From Bacteroidota bacterium (lineage in GTDB: Bacteria; Bacteroidota; Bacteroidia; Chitinophagales; LD1), in assembly GCA_026391075.1 (NCBI GenBank), contig JAPLES010000019.1, forward strand, positions 1 to 64,000: a DNA stretch of 64,000 bases. Reading direction: 5' to 3'. How positions within the stretch are numbered: position 1 is the stretch's first letter; each line of letters opens with the position of its first letter. A program made the translations under genes and the position numbers. Below, in pieces: positions 1 to 9,410 of this stretch. The notes beneath the pieces are model-generated. The model was not told the DNA's origin. It ran no database searches and saw only the letters and a program-made list of their open reading frames with translations.

Positions 1-69
1 CGGGCAGGTAAGTTGTATTGCCTCCGGGTGTTCGAATCACAATCTTTGATATTCCTGTAGGAACTGAAT

Positions 70-267
70 ATGAACCGCAGAGGCTGGAGCGAGTTAGGTA
101 TTTTTACTCCTTTTCATGTTAACGATATTAAAAACTGCATTGATCATGGAGCACAATATCTCTTGATTAGAAAAGATTGCGACAATAGAATAGATGCAGA
201 AGCAACTGCGCTTTATGCTAAAAATTTAATTGCGACTGTAAATGGAATTAAAATTTATAAACTTTAG
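70..267 (+). CDS. C-terminal fragment of a membrane glycosyltransferase (GT39/PMT-like)
   Basis: This open frame ends 17 bases before the next glycosyltransferase. It looks like the extreme C-terminus of a large multi-membrane-segment glycosyltransferase: an NRRGW-type motif, then GAQYLLI, then a terminal 'NGIKIYKL', which resembles the last soluble strands of Bacteroidota GT39-like proteins. The same frame is open from base 1 but is interrupted by TAG at 58-60. The gene is therefore either broken there or truncated upstream with a base error. The in-frame ATG at 70 falls inside the conserved motif, so it is probably not a natural start. Frame 3 is also open from about 12 to 113 and may be the remains of a frameshift. 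The family call is by pattern recognition only. Confidence 0.4.
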   Translation: MNRRGWSELGIFTPFHVNDIKNCIDHGAQYLLIRKDCDNRIDAEATALYAKNLIATVNGIKIYKL

Positions 268-284
268 AAAACCGAAACATAAGT

Positions 285-1238
285 ATGAACCACCCACAAA
301 TATCCTTCATAGTTCCATTGTATAACGAGCAGGAAAGCTTTTCAATTTTGGTTGAACGCTTAAACAAACTGATGGATACTTGCTCGTCACAAAGCTTTGA
401 AGTGGTAATGGTGAACGATGGTTCAAAAGACCGCACCGCTGAATTAATGCAGGTAAATGCGTTGAACGATGCGCGATATCATTGCGTTTTTCTTTCAAGA
501 AATTTTGGTCATCAACTTGCGCTGAGTGCAGGACTTTCAGTAGCACGCGGAACTGAAGCGGTGATGTGCATTGATGGTGATTTGCAGGACCCGCCTGAAT
601 TGTTTACCGAGTTTTATAAACTTTTTAAAGAAGGAAATGAAGTGGTTTATGCCGTTCGCAGAAACCGAAAGGAAAATTGGTTTAAAAAATTTGCTTACCA
701 TTTTTATTACCGCTTGCTCAAAAAAATTTCGAACATAGAAGTGAATTTAGATAGCGGTGATTTTGCTTTGCTTAGCCGCAAGGTGGTTGACATTTTGAAT
801 CAACTGCCCGAAGAAAGCAGATACCTGCGTGGTTTGCGTTCGTGGGTAGGGTTTCAACAAACCAGTTTTGAATATGATAGGCCGGAACGCGCTGCGGGCG
901 AAACCAAATATTCACTCGGCATGCTTTATCGTTTAGCCTACAACGGCATTTTTAATTTCAGCGATTTCCCGGTAAAGTTTATTACCAATATGGGAATTGC
1001 AACCGTACTCATTTCACTTTCTTATTTCATCTACACCATCGTAAAACGATTTGTATTTCATGTTCCGGTGGTAGAAGGATTTACAGGTTTGCTTTTCACC
1101 ATCATACTTTTCAGCGGTGTGCAATTAATTTCTCTCGGAATTATTGGTGAGTATGTGCTGCGCATTTTCTTTCAGGTAAAAGGGCGACCGCTCTTTATTA
1201 TTAAGAACCGAATAGTTGACAAGAAAATTGTTGAGTAG
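285..1238 (+). CDS. Polyprenyl-phosphate glycosyltransferase, GtrB/DPM1-like (GT2)
   Basis: This 317-residue GT-A family 2 enzyme is expected to transfer a sugar from a nucleotide donor to undecaprenyl phosphate at the inner membrane. The substrate-binding VNDGS lies at residues 43-47. The metal-binding and acceptor motif DGDLQDPPE lies at 97-105. Two predicted membrane helices occupy roughly residues 230-255 and 265-295, followed by a short basic tail, as in GtrB/YfdH. The preceding GT39-like fragment uses polyprenyl-linked sugar donors in known systems, so the two probably form a pair. A hairpin at 1244-1284 follows the stop. Which sugar is transferred cannot be told from the sequence. Confidence 0.9.
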   Translation: MNHPQISFIVPLYNEQESFSILVERLNKLMDTCSSQSFEVVMVNDGSKDRTAELMQVNALNDARYHCVFLSRNFGHQLALSAGLSVARGTEAVMCIDGDLQDPPELFTEFYKLFKEGNEVVYAVRRNRKENWFKKFAYHFYYRLLKKISNIEVNLDSGDFALLSRKVVDILNQLPEESRYLRGLRSWVGFQQTSFEYDRPERAAGETKYSLGMLYRLAYNGIFNFSDFPVKFITNMGIATVLISLSYFIYTIVKRFVFHVPVVEGFTGLLFTIILFSGVQLISLGIIGEYVLRIFFQVKGRPLFIIKNRIVDKKIVE

Positions 1239-1243
1239 TCAAC

Positions 1244-1284
1244 AAAAAAAATGCGGATAGCAATCAAGCTATCCGCATTTTTTA
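1244..1284. terminator. Bidirectional intrinsic terminator
   Basis: A perfect 10-bp stem (ATGCGGATAG at 1251-1260 pairs with 1269-1278) has an 8-base loop and is flanked by an A run before and a T run after. It lies between two convergent genes and should work on both strands. Confidence 0.9.
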
Positions 1285-1311
1285 TTTCCGTTTCATCAAT
1301 CAAAACATTGT

Positions 1312-4300
1312 TTACCGAAGCAAACTAAAAGCTCCTTGCAACTTCACATCCTTCGTAGTTCCCGGATGATCAATATCGGGTTTGCGTACAATCAAGTAGT
1401 AAGCATAAGTACCGGCAGGTTGATCCTTATTATCAATTTTTCCATTCCAAGGTGTTACCTCACCATGCACACGTTGCCCCCAACGGTTGTAAATTCTAAA
1501 ATCAATTACCGTTTGGTAAGTACTGAATAAAACGGGATAGAAGAAATCATTTCGCCCATCACCATTTGGCGTAAAAGCATTAGGCACCGAAACCACATTT
1601 GGATAAACCACATACACAATAGTTTCTGCAGTATCTAAACAACCAAATTCATCATCGCGCACAATTACCGTGTAAGTTGTTTGCTCCTGAGGCGAAGCCG
1701 TTGGATTAGGAACATTGGCGTTACTTAATCCTGCCGAAGGTGTCCAGGTATAAGTCAGCCCGTTGAGATAATCGGTGCTTACATTCAACTGCGTAGAATC
1801 TTGAAAAATAATTGTATCGGGCACAGCGCTGGCGCTGGCGTTAATACATTTTATAGTTACGGTATTTCCGGCTGTTGCGGTGCAACCAAACGAGTTAGTT
1901 GCAGTTACTGAATAAACTTCCGTCAAATTATTAGTTGAGTTAATGGTGAGTGTAGAATCACCCGAATCATCGCTCCACAAATAAGTATAGTCGCTTCCCG
2001 GTGCAGGATTCAATACAACCGCCTGGCAACAACTTACCACAGGCAATAATTGAATTACCGGAGTATTTGCGGCTACAATATTGATAGAAGCAGAAGCAGA
2101 ACAATTAGCCGATGTAGCAATAACAGAATAGATTCCTGCTTGCGAAACCAAAATTGTATTCGTAGTTGCTCCACCCAAACTCCACACATAACCAACACCT
2201 GCCACACTTCCTGCATCGAGCGTGCTGGCACTTTGCCCCACACAAATAGATGGCGGTGTGGCAGTAATTACCGGAGTAGGATAAGGCGTGTTTGTAACCA
2301 AAGCACTGTCAGATGAAACTGCACAACCGTTGGTATCGGTAGCTGTGTAATAATAGTAACCGGTATCATTTACCGAAATGATTACACCTGTTGATGTGTT
2401 GTTCCAAACAATGTTCGATAAACCAGCATCGGCATTAATGTTCACTTGCTGACCGGCACAAACAGTAGTATCGTTATGTGCTTGCACATTTGTAGTTGCA
2501 AAAATTGAAAGAGTGAATGTGTCAGAAGAATAAATACAATTGCCATCACTAACGGTTACAGAATAATTACCGGCTGCCGTTACAGAAATTGTAGGTGTGG
2601 TTGCGTTCGTACTCCAAATCGAAGAAAAATAAGGCGCACCACTTGGTAAAAGAGTGATGGCTGTTCCAGCGCAAACAGTCGTGTCATTATTCAGCACCAC
2701 AGGTGCATGTGTTTTTTGGAAAACTTCTACGGTGTCGAAACTTGTGCAACTTCCTGCACTCACTTGCACTATATAAATTCCTGCAGTAGAAACGGTGATA
2801 GCCGAAGTAACTTCGTTCGTTGGCAACCATAAATAATTCAATCCGCTTATAGCTCCTGAATTTAATAATGCAGTTCCACCGGGGCAGAAAATAGTATCGG
2901 GAAGTGCTGTTGCATTTACAGCAGGTGGATTTACAAAGTTGACAAACGCAGTATCTGATTTTGCAGGGCAGCCATTAAAATCAGTCGAAGTATAAGAGTA
3001 AGCTCCCGAAGAGGTGACAGAAATGGTGAAAGAATTTGACCCGGTGTTCCAAGTAATAAAATCTAAACCGGGTTCTGAATTTAGATCAACTGTTTGACCT
3101 ACACACAGCGTTGTATCATCATAAGCATGAAAAGTTGTAGTCGGAAAATTAGAAAGCGTAAACGTATCGGAAGTGTAAGTGCAGCTACCATCATTCACTG
3201 CTACCCAGTAATCGCCAACGATATGCGCAACAATAGTGGTAGTAGTTTCAGTGGTGTTCCAAACATATGAAACCCAATTTCCCGAAACCGAAACTATAGC
3301 CGAATCACCAACACAAACTGAAACATCATTACTTACTACTGGTGTAGAATAAGGAAATTCATAAACAGTTACGGTATCTAAACTGGGACAGAAATTATCA
3401 CTAACACTCACCACATAAGTTCCGGCAGTTGTAACTGTAATGCTCGAAGTTATTTCGCCATTGGGTGACCATAAATAATTTAAACCGCTTAACGCACCTG
3501 AACTCAATGTTGAACTTCCGCCCTGTGCACAAATGGTATCGGGGCTTGCAGTTGCATTTACAACAGGCGGTGTGCCAACCGAAACCGTTGATGTATCAGA
3601 AGTAACCGAACATCCGTTTGCATCAGTAGCTGTGTAAGAATAATCACCCTCTACATCAACCAAAATGGAAAAGCTTTGACTTCCGTTACTCCAAACAATA
3701 TTGGTAAAGCCGTTTTGCGCAGCTAAAAAAATTGTTCCACCCAAACAGAATCCTGTATCGGGCAACGAAGCTATTGATGGAGGGAAAAGAGATAACGTAA
3801 ACGTATCGGAACTATAAGAACAATTGCCGTCATTAACCGTTACCCAATAACTTCCAATTGCATTTACATCTATAGTAGAAGTAGTTTCGGTTGTGTTCCA
3901 TAAATACGAAACAAAATCACTTGGATTAGTTACAACTGTCATGGCACTAACCACACAAACCGAAGTATCGTTATTCAACGTAACCGGTACATTCGGATAT
4001 TGGAAAACTTCCACCGTATCGCGCGAAGAACAGAAAGCGTCAGTTACTTCAACAATATATATTCCCGCGGTGTTTACAGTTATAGAAGAGGTTGTTTCAT
4101 TAGTTGGTGACCATAAATAACTCAATCCTGAAACTGCTCCAGAACTTAAAGTTGAGCTTGCTCCCAAACAAATAGTATCAGGACTTGCAGTTGCATTTAC
4201 CACCGGAGGGCTTGCAAGTGTTACCGTTGCAGTATCCGATGCGGTAGGACATCCATTCAAATCTAAAGCCGTGTAATAAAAAGTTCCGTTAGCTGAAACC

Positions 4301-6246
4301 GAAATAGAATTTGATGTGGCGCCATTGTTCCAAATTACATTGGTAAAACCTGCATCAGCTGCCAGCGTAACCGATTGACCGGGACACATTCCAGTATCAG
4401 CCAATGTTGGATACGTGATAGAATAGAAATGAATATTCACTGTGTTTGAAATGGCATCGCATATACCATTGTTCACCGTTACACTAAACGTTCCATCAGC
4501 CGTAACCGATAATGTTGGATTGGTTGAACCATCGGACCACAAATAAGTAATGTAAGGTCCACCTGCCACAGTCAACACATAAGGCGATTGATTAGCACAA
4601 AGATTTTGGTCAGTACCAATGGAAACTACTGGGCCAATAACTGCCACCACTGTTACTGAGCCTGTGGCGGTACAAGTTGATTGGTCAGTAACAGTCACTG
4701 TATAGGTTGTTGTAGCGACAGGTGTAGCTGTTGGGTTTGAAATAGTTGCATTCGAAGTTCCAGCTGACCAGCCATAAGTATAGCCTGGTGTACCACCACT
4801 TGCTGCTGCATCTAATTGAACAGTAGTACCCACACACACATCGGTGTTAGGTGTTACTGATGCTACAACCGAAGGACTAGGTTGAACATTTACTGTAACT
4901 GAATTTGATGCAGTGCAAATTCCTGTGGTTACAGTTACAGTATAAGTTTGTGTGGCAGAAACAGTTGCAGTGGTAGTACCTGCTGTAGGATTTGTTACCC
5001 CTGCTGTTGGTGACCACGAATAAGTATTACCTGCTACTCCGCCTGTAACGGTAAGTGTAGTAATTGAATTCGGGCAAATAGGATTTGGATTTGCCGATGC
5101 TGTTGTAACCGGAACATCATTAATATTCAATGTAGCAGTTGAATAAACAGTGCCATCACAAGGATTAAGAATTGTCAATGTTACAGTTTCCTGTCCTTCG
5201 GTTAATCCATCTTGTGTAGGAATAAGATTTACAGTAGCCGATGTTCCTCCAATGGGAATAGTTACACTTCCCGATAAATTTGTATAGTCAGTGCCGTTAG
5301 TTGCCGTTCCGCTCAGTGTATAGTTTACGGTTGTATTTGCTATAGCAGCGGTTGGTAGTGTAATGGTGAATGTTCCGTTTACGCAACCTTCGAAGGTACT
5401 TGAATATCCCGGAGTAGCCACTGCTGCAGTCACACTTGTTCCTTGCGACACAAATGAATTTCCTTCTAAAAAAACACCAGAGTCATAAGCTCCGTCACCC
5501 ACATCGGCAATAGCTAATTTTAAGTGATAAGTTTGACATGGAATTACATTTGCCTGTGCGGTAAACACACTCGTCCAACCATCGTACTGCACTTGCGCGC
5601 CTCCTGTGTTATCGTGATAGTAGGATGAATAAGCTAAGGAAGTACAAGTACCTCCTCCTGAGTTTGCACCTGCCACACCGGGATTTACAGTATTGATTGC
5701 CACGTGCAAACCTGTACTTGGAATTAAAGCAATGTTGTTGTTTGCATAATTTCCTCCACCCGGATTAGGGCCTGAAATAAAAAAAGCGAACACATCATTA
5801 AAGTTCGAGCAAACATATTCAGGATATTCTTCGGAGCCCATCACGTAACTGAAACTCATATTATTTCCAATGGGCACCACATCAAATTCCAACACGCAAG
5901 CATCTTGCGAGGAATTAGGTGTGGTAAGCGCATCAAGGTCAACATCACCACCAGTTCCATTGGCAGTTCCTACGCTCGGTGCGTTGTTAGGGCCTACTGC
6001 ATTTGCAACCTGGCCAGAAGTAAGCATGATACCGTTATTAAGATTGAGCGGTGTGCCTACAGCGGTGTAAGTTCCGCATGCATTTGCGGCACAATTCAAA
6101 TTTACATTGGTCACGGTTACTCCATTTCCTGCGAGTATTTGTGCCAAAGTGTTTCCGGTATTATTTCCGGCAACCGTAAGTTGACCGTAAACAGCTGTAA
6201 AACTGAAAAATAAAATAGTGAAAAAGGGGAGTAACTTTTTATTCAT
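1312..6246 (-). CDS. Large type IX-secreted adhesin-like protein (choice-of-anchor L, Calx-beta, Ig-like repeats, type B sorting domain)
   Basis: This 1644-residue protein has an N-terminal signal peptide of about 21 residues ending ...AVYG/Q. A choice-of-anchor L type domain follows (GSEEYPEY and FAFFISGP, roughly residues 60-280), then a Calx-beta domain (about 300-380; GTDYTNLSG). After that comes a long array of Cys-containing Ig/PKD-like domains. The C-terminus is a 'gliding motility-associated' CHU_C domain (PNAFTPNGDGRNDFF, RIYNRWGQRV), the type B signal for the type IX secretion system, so the protein should be surface-exposed. Three-domain blocks recur with a period of about 640 bp between 2.3 and 4.3 kb. 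It is transcribed convergently to the glycosyltransferase, and a perfect TAnnTTTG element lies 24 bases upstream of the ATG. A role in adhesion or gliding is inferred from family. Confidence 0.9.
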   Translation of the reverse strand: MNKKLLPFFTILFFSFTAVYGQLTVAGNNTGNTLAQILAGNGVTVTNVNLNCAANACGTYTAVGTPLNLNNGIMLTSGQVANAVGPNNAPSVGTANGTGGDVDLDALTTPNSSQDACVLEFDVVPIGNNMSFSYVMGSEEYPEYVCSNFNDVFAFFISGPNPGGGNYANNNIALIPSTGLHVAINTVNPGVAGANSGGGTCTSLAYSSYYHDNTGGAQVQYDGWTSVFTAQANVIPCQTYHLKLAIADVGDGAYDSGVFLEGNSFVSQGTSVTAAVATPGYSSTFEGCVNGTFTITLPTAAIANTTVNYTLSGTATNGTDYTNLSGSVTIPIGGTSATVNLIPTQDGLTEGQETVTLTILNPCDGTVYSTATLNINDVPVTTASANPNPICPNSITTLTVTGGVAGNTYSWSPTAGVTNPTAGTTTATVSATQTYTVTVTTGICTASNSVTVNVQPSPSVVASVTPNTDVCVGTTVQLDAAASGGTPGYTYGWSAGTSNATISNPTATPVATTTYTVTVTDQSTCTATGSVTVVAVIGPVVSIGTDQNLCANQSPYVLTVAGGPYITYLWSDGSTNPTLSVTADGTFSVTVNNGICDAISNTVNIHFYSITYPTLADTGMCPGQSVTLAADAGFTNVIWNNGATSNSISVSANGTFYYTALDLNGCPTASDTATVTLASPPVVNATASPDTICLGASSTLSSGAVSGLSYLWSPTNETTSSITVNTAGIYIVEVTDAFCSSRDTVEVFQYPNVPVTLNNDTSVCVVSAMTVVTNPSDFVSYLWNTTETTSTIDVNAIGSYWVTVNDGNCSYSSDTFTLSLFPPSIASLPDTGFCLGGTIFLAAQNGFTNIVWSNGSQSFSILVDVEGDYSYTATDANGCSVTSDTSTVSVGTPPVVNATASPDTICAQGGSSTLSSGALSGLNYLWSPNGEITSSITVTTAGTYVVSVSDNFCPSLDTVTVYEFPYSTPVVSNDVSVCVGDSAIVSVSGNWVSYVWNTTETTTTIVAHIVGDYWVAVNDGSCTYTSDTFTLSNFPTTTFHAYDDTTLCVGQTVDLNSEPGLDFITWNTGSNSFTISVTSSGAYSYTSTDFNGCPAKSDTAFVNFVNPPAVNATALPDTIFCPGGTALLNSGAISGLNYLWLPTNEVTSAITVSTAGIYIVQVSAGSCTSFDTVEVFQKTHAPVVLNNDTTVCAGTAITLLPSGAPYFSSIWSTNATTPTISVTAAGNYSVTVSDGNCIYSSDTFTLSIFATTNVQAHNDTTVCAGQQVNINADAGLSNIVWNNTSTGVIISVNDTGYYYYTATDTNGCAVSSDSALVTNTPYPTPVITATPPSICVGQSASTLDAGSVAGVGYVWSLGGATTNTILVSQAGIYSVIATSANCSASASINIVAANTPVIQLLPVVSCCQAVVLNPAPGSDYTYLWSDDSGDSTLTINSTNNLTEVYSVTATNSFGCTATAGNTVTIKCINASASAVPDTIIFQDSTQLNVSTDYLNGLTYTWTPSAGLSNANVPNPTASPQEQTTYTVIVRDDEFGCLDTAETIVYVVYPNVVSVPNAFTPNGDGRNDFFYPVLFSTYQTVIDFRIYNRWGQRVHGEVTPWNGKIDNKDQPAGTYAYYLIVRKPDIDHPGTTKDVKLQGAFSLLR
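2200..4400 (-). repeat. Three-domain higher-order repeat inside the type IX-secreted adhesin
   Basis: The block of three Ig-like domains (starting NATASPDTIC, then NNDTSVC, then a DTGFCLGG-type domain) recurs. The shared GTTGCATTTAC ends at 4200, 3561 and 2919, giving spacings of 639 and 642 bases. A diverged further copy begins near 2265. Confidence 0.75.
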
Positions 6247-6269
6247 TTCGCTTTTATTTTGAAAGAAAA

Positions 6270-6277
6270 CAAAAGTA
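6270..6277 (-). promoter_or_regulatory. Bacteroidota -7 element TACTTTTG
   Basis: A perfect TAnnTTTG match on the minus strand lies 23 bases before the ATG of the 1644-residue protein. No clear TTTG -33 box is visible at the usual spacing. Confidence 0.45.
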
Positions 6278-6309
6278 GCAGGAAAAGTGAAAAATTACCG
6301 ATGAGTAAA

Positions 6310-7968
6310 TCAGGCTACCAACTCTCTTGCATTAGCCATCGCAGCATCAGTTGGTTTTTCCCCGCTCAACATTTTTGCAATTTCAAGAATGCGCTCCTCT
6401 CCTTTTAATTCTTTAATGCGCGTATAGGTTTTTCCTGATGTAGTTTCTTTGTAAATGAAAAGATGCGAATCGGCAGTTCGTGCAATTTGAGGTAAGTGCG
6501 TAATAGAAATGAGTTGATGATTACGCGAAAGCGTTTTCATAATTTCACCCACTTTAAAAGCCACTTCACCCGAAATACCCGCGTCAATTTCATCGAACAG
6601 CATAGTAGGCAACGCGGCAGAATCTGCCATCAATGATTTTATACAAAGCATTAAGCGAGAAAGTTCACCACCACTGGCAACTTCTTTAATTTCTAGAGGT
6701 GCAAATCCTTTGTTGGCAGAGAAGAGAAATTTAATTTCAGATAATCCATTTTGATGGAGATGCTCCGGACGGTGCTTTCTGATATCTACTTTGAACGAAG
6801 CATTCGGCATTCCAACTTTAGTGAGTAGCACCACCACATTATTTTGAAACTCACGCAATACCTTTTCACGCGAAGCGTGAAGCCGGTCCGCAAGTGAAAT
6901 CAATTCTTTGAATTGTTTTTCGAGTGCAAGTTTCAGTTCTTCAATTTCATTAGAACCATTACTTACCGAATTTACTTTCTCCACCATGTCATTTTGAATC
7001 TTCATCAACTCTTCAGTAGTAGATACGTTGTGCTTCTTCTGCAAACGATAAATCAAATTCAATCGGGCGTTTACTTCTTCTAATCGTTCAGGGTCAAGTG
7101 CGGTGCTGTCTTGAATAGAATCAAATTCATTGGAAATATCTTTGAGTTCTTCCTGTGTACTGTGTATTCTTTCGGTTAATGCAAGAATATCCTTGTTCAA
7201 ATTTTTAACCGTTTTCAATTGACTTTGCACTTCGTTTAACTGGTCGAGAATATTGAGTTCTGCATTTGAAAGAATTTGCAATGCCATTTGAACGGCACGC
7301 TTTATTTCTTCGACATTAGTCAATGTGTTTTGCTCGGTTTCTAATTGCGGTTGTTCATTTGCTTCGAGTTTTGCCTCGCTCAATTCACTGAGTTGAAAAT
7401 TGAGATAATCTAATTCAGCAGAAGCCGCATTATTTTGTTCAATGAGTTCTGCAAAACGTTTGTGCTCTTTTTTGTAAGTAGAAAAGAGAGAAAAGTATTG
7501 TGCAAGTAGTTCTGTATTTTCCGCAAGTGTATCAATCACATTCAACTGAAATCCCGCCTTCGTCAATTCCAATGTCTCGTGTTGGTTGTGCAGGTTCACG
7601 AGTTTTTCTCCAAGGTCTTTGAGCACATGTAATGTCACAGGCGTATCATTAATAAAGGCGCGCGATTTTCCGCTTTGATTTATTTCTCTGCGAATAATCG
7701 TGTGTGCTTCAAAATCGAATTCGTGTTGACTAAAGAATGTCTTGAGCGAATACCCCGAGATGTCAAAATCAGCTTCCACAATACATTTCTCTTCCGAATT
7801 GTAAAGCACTTTGGTATCGGCACGTTCACCTAAGATTAAACTGAGTGCGCCTACAAGTATAGACTTGCCCGCACCTGTCTCCCCGGTAATAATGTTCATG
7901 CGCTCACAAAACTCAATATCGAGTTTGTCGATAATGGCATAGTTGCGTATGGAAAGGCGGTGAAGCAT
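6310..7968 (-). CDS. recN: DNA repair protein RecN
   Basis: This 552-residue SMC-like ATPase takes part in recombinational double-strand break repair. Walker A GETGAGKS is at residues 29-36. A long coiled-coil middle (about 150-380) is rich in Glu, Lys and Leu. The ABC signature SGGELSR is at about 432-438 and Walker B LFDEIDAGISG at about 457-467. Length and motif order match RecN. The protein begins MLHRLSIRNYAIID, the usual RecN start. A TAGATTTG element lies at 7985-7992, and a TATATTCG sequence ends only 4 bases before the ATG, so the leader may be very short. The gene is divergent from the SGNH/MBOAT operon. Confidence 0.97.
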   Translation of the reverse strand: MLHRLSIRNYAIIDKLDIEFCERMNIITGETGAGKSILVGALSLILGERADTKVLYNSEEKCIVEADFDISGYSLKTFFSQHEFDFEAHTIIRREINQSGKSRAFINDTPVTLHVLKDLGEKLVNLHNQHETLELTKAGFQLNVIDTLAENTELLAQYFSLFSTYKKEHKRFAELIEQNNAASAELDYLNFQLSELSEAKLEANEQPQLETEQNTLTNVEEIKRAVQMALQILSNAELNILDQLNEVQSQLKTVKNLNKDILALTERIHSTQEELKDISNEFDSIQDSTALDPERLEEVNARLNLIYRLQKKHNVSTTEELMKIQNDMVEKVNSVSNGSNEIEELKLALEKQFKELISLADRLHASREKVLREFQNNVVVLLTKVGMPNASFKVDIRKHRPEHLHQNGLSEIKFLFSANKGFAPLEIKEVASGGELSRLMLCIKSLMADSAALPTMLFDEIDAGISGEVAFKVGEIMKTLSRNHQLISITHLPQIARTADSHLFIYKETTSGKTYTRIKELKGEERILEIAKMLSGEKPTDAAMANARELVA

Positions 7969-7984
7969 GGGGCGAATATAATGG

Positions 7985-7992
7985 CAAATCTA
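7985..7992 (-). promoter_or_regulatory. Bacteroidota -7 element TAGATTTG upstream of recN
   Basis: A perfect TAnnTTTG match on the minus strand ends 16 bases before the recN ATG. A second, weaker candidate, TATATTCG, lies between it and the start. Confidence 0.4.
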
Positions 7993-8090
7993 TCGTCCAA
8001 AAATATTCTTTCGTTCACACACAATAACTCAAAACTCATTTGCGTTAAGTGATATCGCTCATTTTAATATCTCCACTTTCGCTCCTGTTT

Positions 8091-9410
8091 ATGCCTTCGC
8101 AAAATTATCTTCCACAAACGCTTAAAGGAACTGCTCTTGTTATCGCTTCGCTATTGGTGCTTGGTGTAATTCCTGAATTCGATTTAGGTAGTTTTCATTG
8201 GAAGCGCGTGAATATTCTCTCCGATATTTTTACGAAACAAAAAGCTATTGTAAAAATTGACTCATCACAAATACTGAAACCAATTTACGTTGACACTTGC
8301 AAGAAGGGCGTGCTATGTGTAGAAGATTACAGCAAAGATACCAGCGGATTAAATGTTTTTCTCTCCGCGCTTGATTCATCAAAAAAGAAATTAGTTCGCA
8401 TTGCCTGGTTTGGCGATTCGTATGTAGAGGGAGATATTCTCCTCGACCCGTTGCGTGATTCAATGCAGGCAATCTTTGGCGGAAGCGGAGTGGGTTTTGT
8501 GCCTATCACTTCCGAAGTAGCTGGCTTCCGCCAAACCATAATTCATTCGTATGATAACTGGAAAACTTTTGCAATAGTAGGCAACAGAGATGCGGAGCAT
8601 CCTCTCGGTCCTGCTGGTTTTTCTTTTGTAGGCGAAGAAGGAAATACGGTTTCTTACACTCCCGAAAAAAGAATTCGCCTCAACAATTTTCCTACTGCAA
8701 AATTATTTTACGGCAATGCAGATAGTGCAACGATAATCGTAAACGGTAATGAAATTGCTTTACCAAACGCAAAAGCAATTCATCAAAAAAACCTTGGAGA
8801 GAATCTTTCCTCATTAAAACTTTCTCTTCACGGCACAGCAGATTTATATGGTATTACCATGGAAAGCAAAACAGGAATTTGCCTGGACAATTTCTCTATG
8901 CGCGGTAATTCGGGAATAGGATTGAATTATGTGAACGAAAAAATGTTCCGCGATTTTGATTCCATTCATCCATACGATTTGATTGTGCTCAGTTACGGTT
9001 TGAATGTAGCCAACGAAAAATCTAAAAACTACGATTGGTATGTGCGCAGTATGAAACCCACTATTGCCATGATGAAGCGCGCTTTCCCTCACAGTTCTGT
9101 TTTAGTAATAGGTTGCAGTGACCGTGCCGAAAATATTGACGGTGAATTACAAACCATGCCTTCAGTAAAACGATTAATAAATGTTCAACGAAAAATGGCT
9201 GTGGATAACGAAGTTTGTTTTTGGAATTTATTTGAAGCGATGGGTGGCGACTCCACCATGATTCATTGGACAGATATGCCGAAACGCCCATTAGCAAATA
9301 AAGATTACACGCATTTAAGTTTTTACGGAGGAAGGAAAGTGGCGAACATTTTTTTACAAACGATTTTATACGAGAGAGAAAAATATGAAAGAAGGAAGAA
9401 GAGTAAATAG
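8091..9410 (+). CDS. Membrane-anchored SGNH/GDSL-like protein of an O-acylation operon
   Basis: The first of two tandem SGNH-fold proteins ahead of an MBOAT gene. The ATG at 8091 gives MPSQNYLPQTLKG followed by one hydrophobic segment (about residues 12-28), which suggests a signal anchor with the catalytic domain in the periplasm. A GTG at 8049 would add 14 residues. Block I is seen as AWFGDSYVEGD, an Asn-containing YGLNVANE, and a C-terminal DYTHLSFYGG carrying the Asp-x-x-His pair. These are the elements of SGNH acyl-transfer enzymes such as those paired with AlgI/DltB-type proteins. The probable role is moving acetyl groups onto, or off, an extracytoplasmic glycan. The substrate is unknown. 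Confidence 0.8.
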   Translation: MPSQNYLPQTLKGTALVIASLLVLGVIPEFDLGSFHWKRVNILSDIFTKQKAIVKIDSSQILKPIYVDTCKKGVLCVEDYSKDTSGLNVFLSALDSSKKKLVRIAWFGDSYVEGDILLDPLRDSMQAIFGGSGVGFVPITSEVAGFRQTIIHSYDNWKTFAIVGNRDAEHPLGPAGFSFVGEEGNTVSYTPEKRIRLNNFPTAKLFYGNADSATIIVNGNEIALPNAKAIHQKNLGENLSSLKLSLHGTADLYGITMESKTGICLDNFSMRGNSGIGLNYVNEKMFRDFDSIHPYDLIVLSYGLNVANEKSKNYDWYVRSMKPTIAMMKRAFPHSSVLVIGCSDRAENIDGELQTMPSVKRLINVQRKMAVDNEVCFWNLFEAMGGDSTMIHWTDMPKRPLANKDYTHLSFYGGRKVANIFLQTILYEREKYERRKKSK

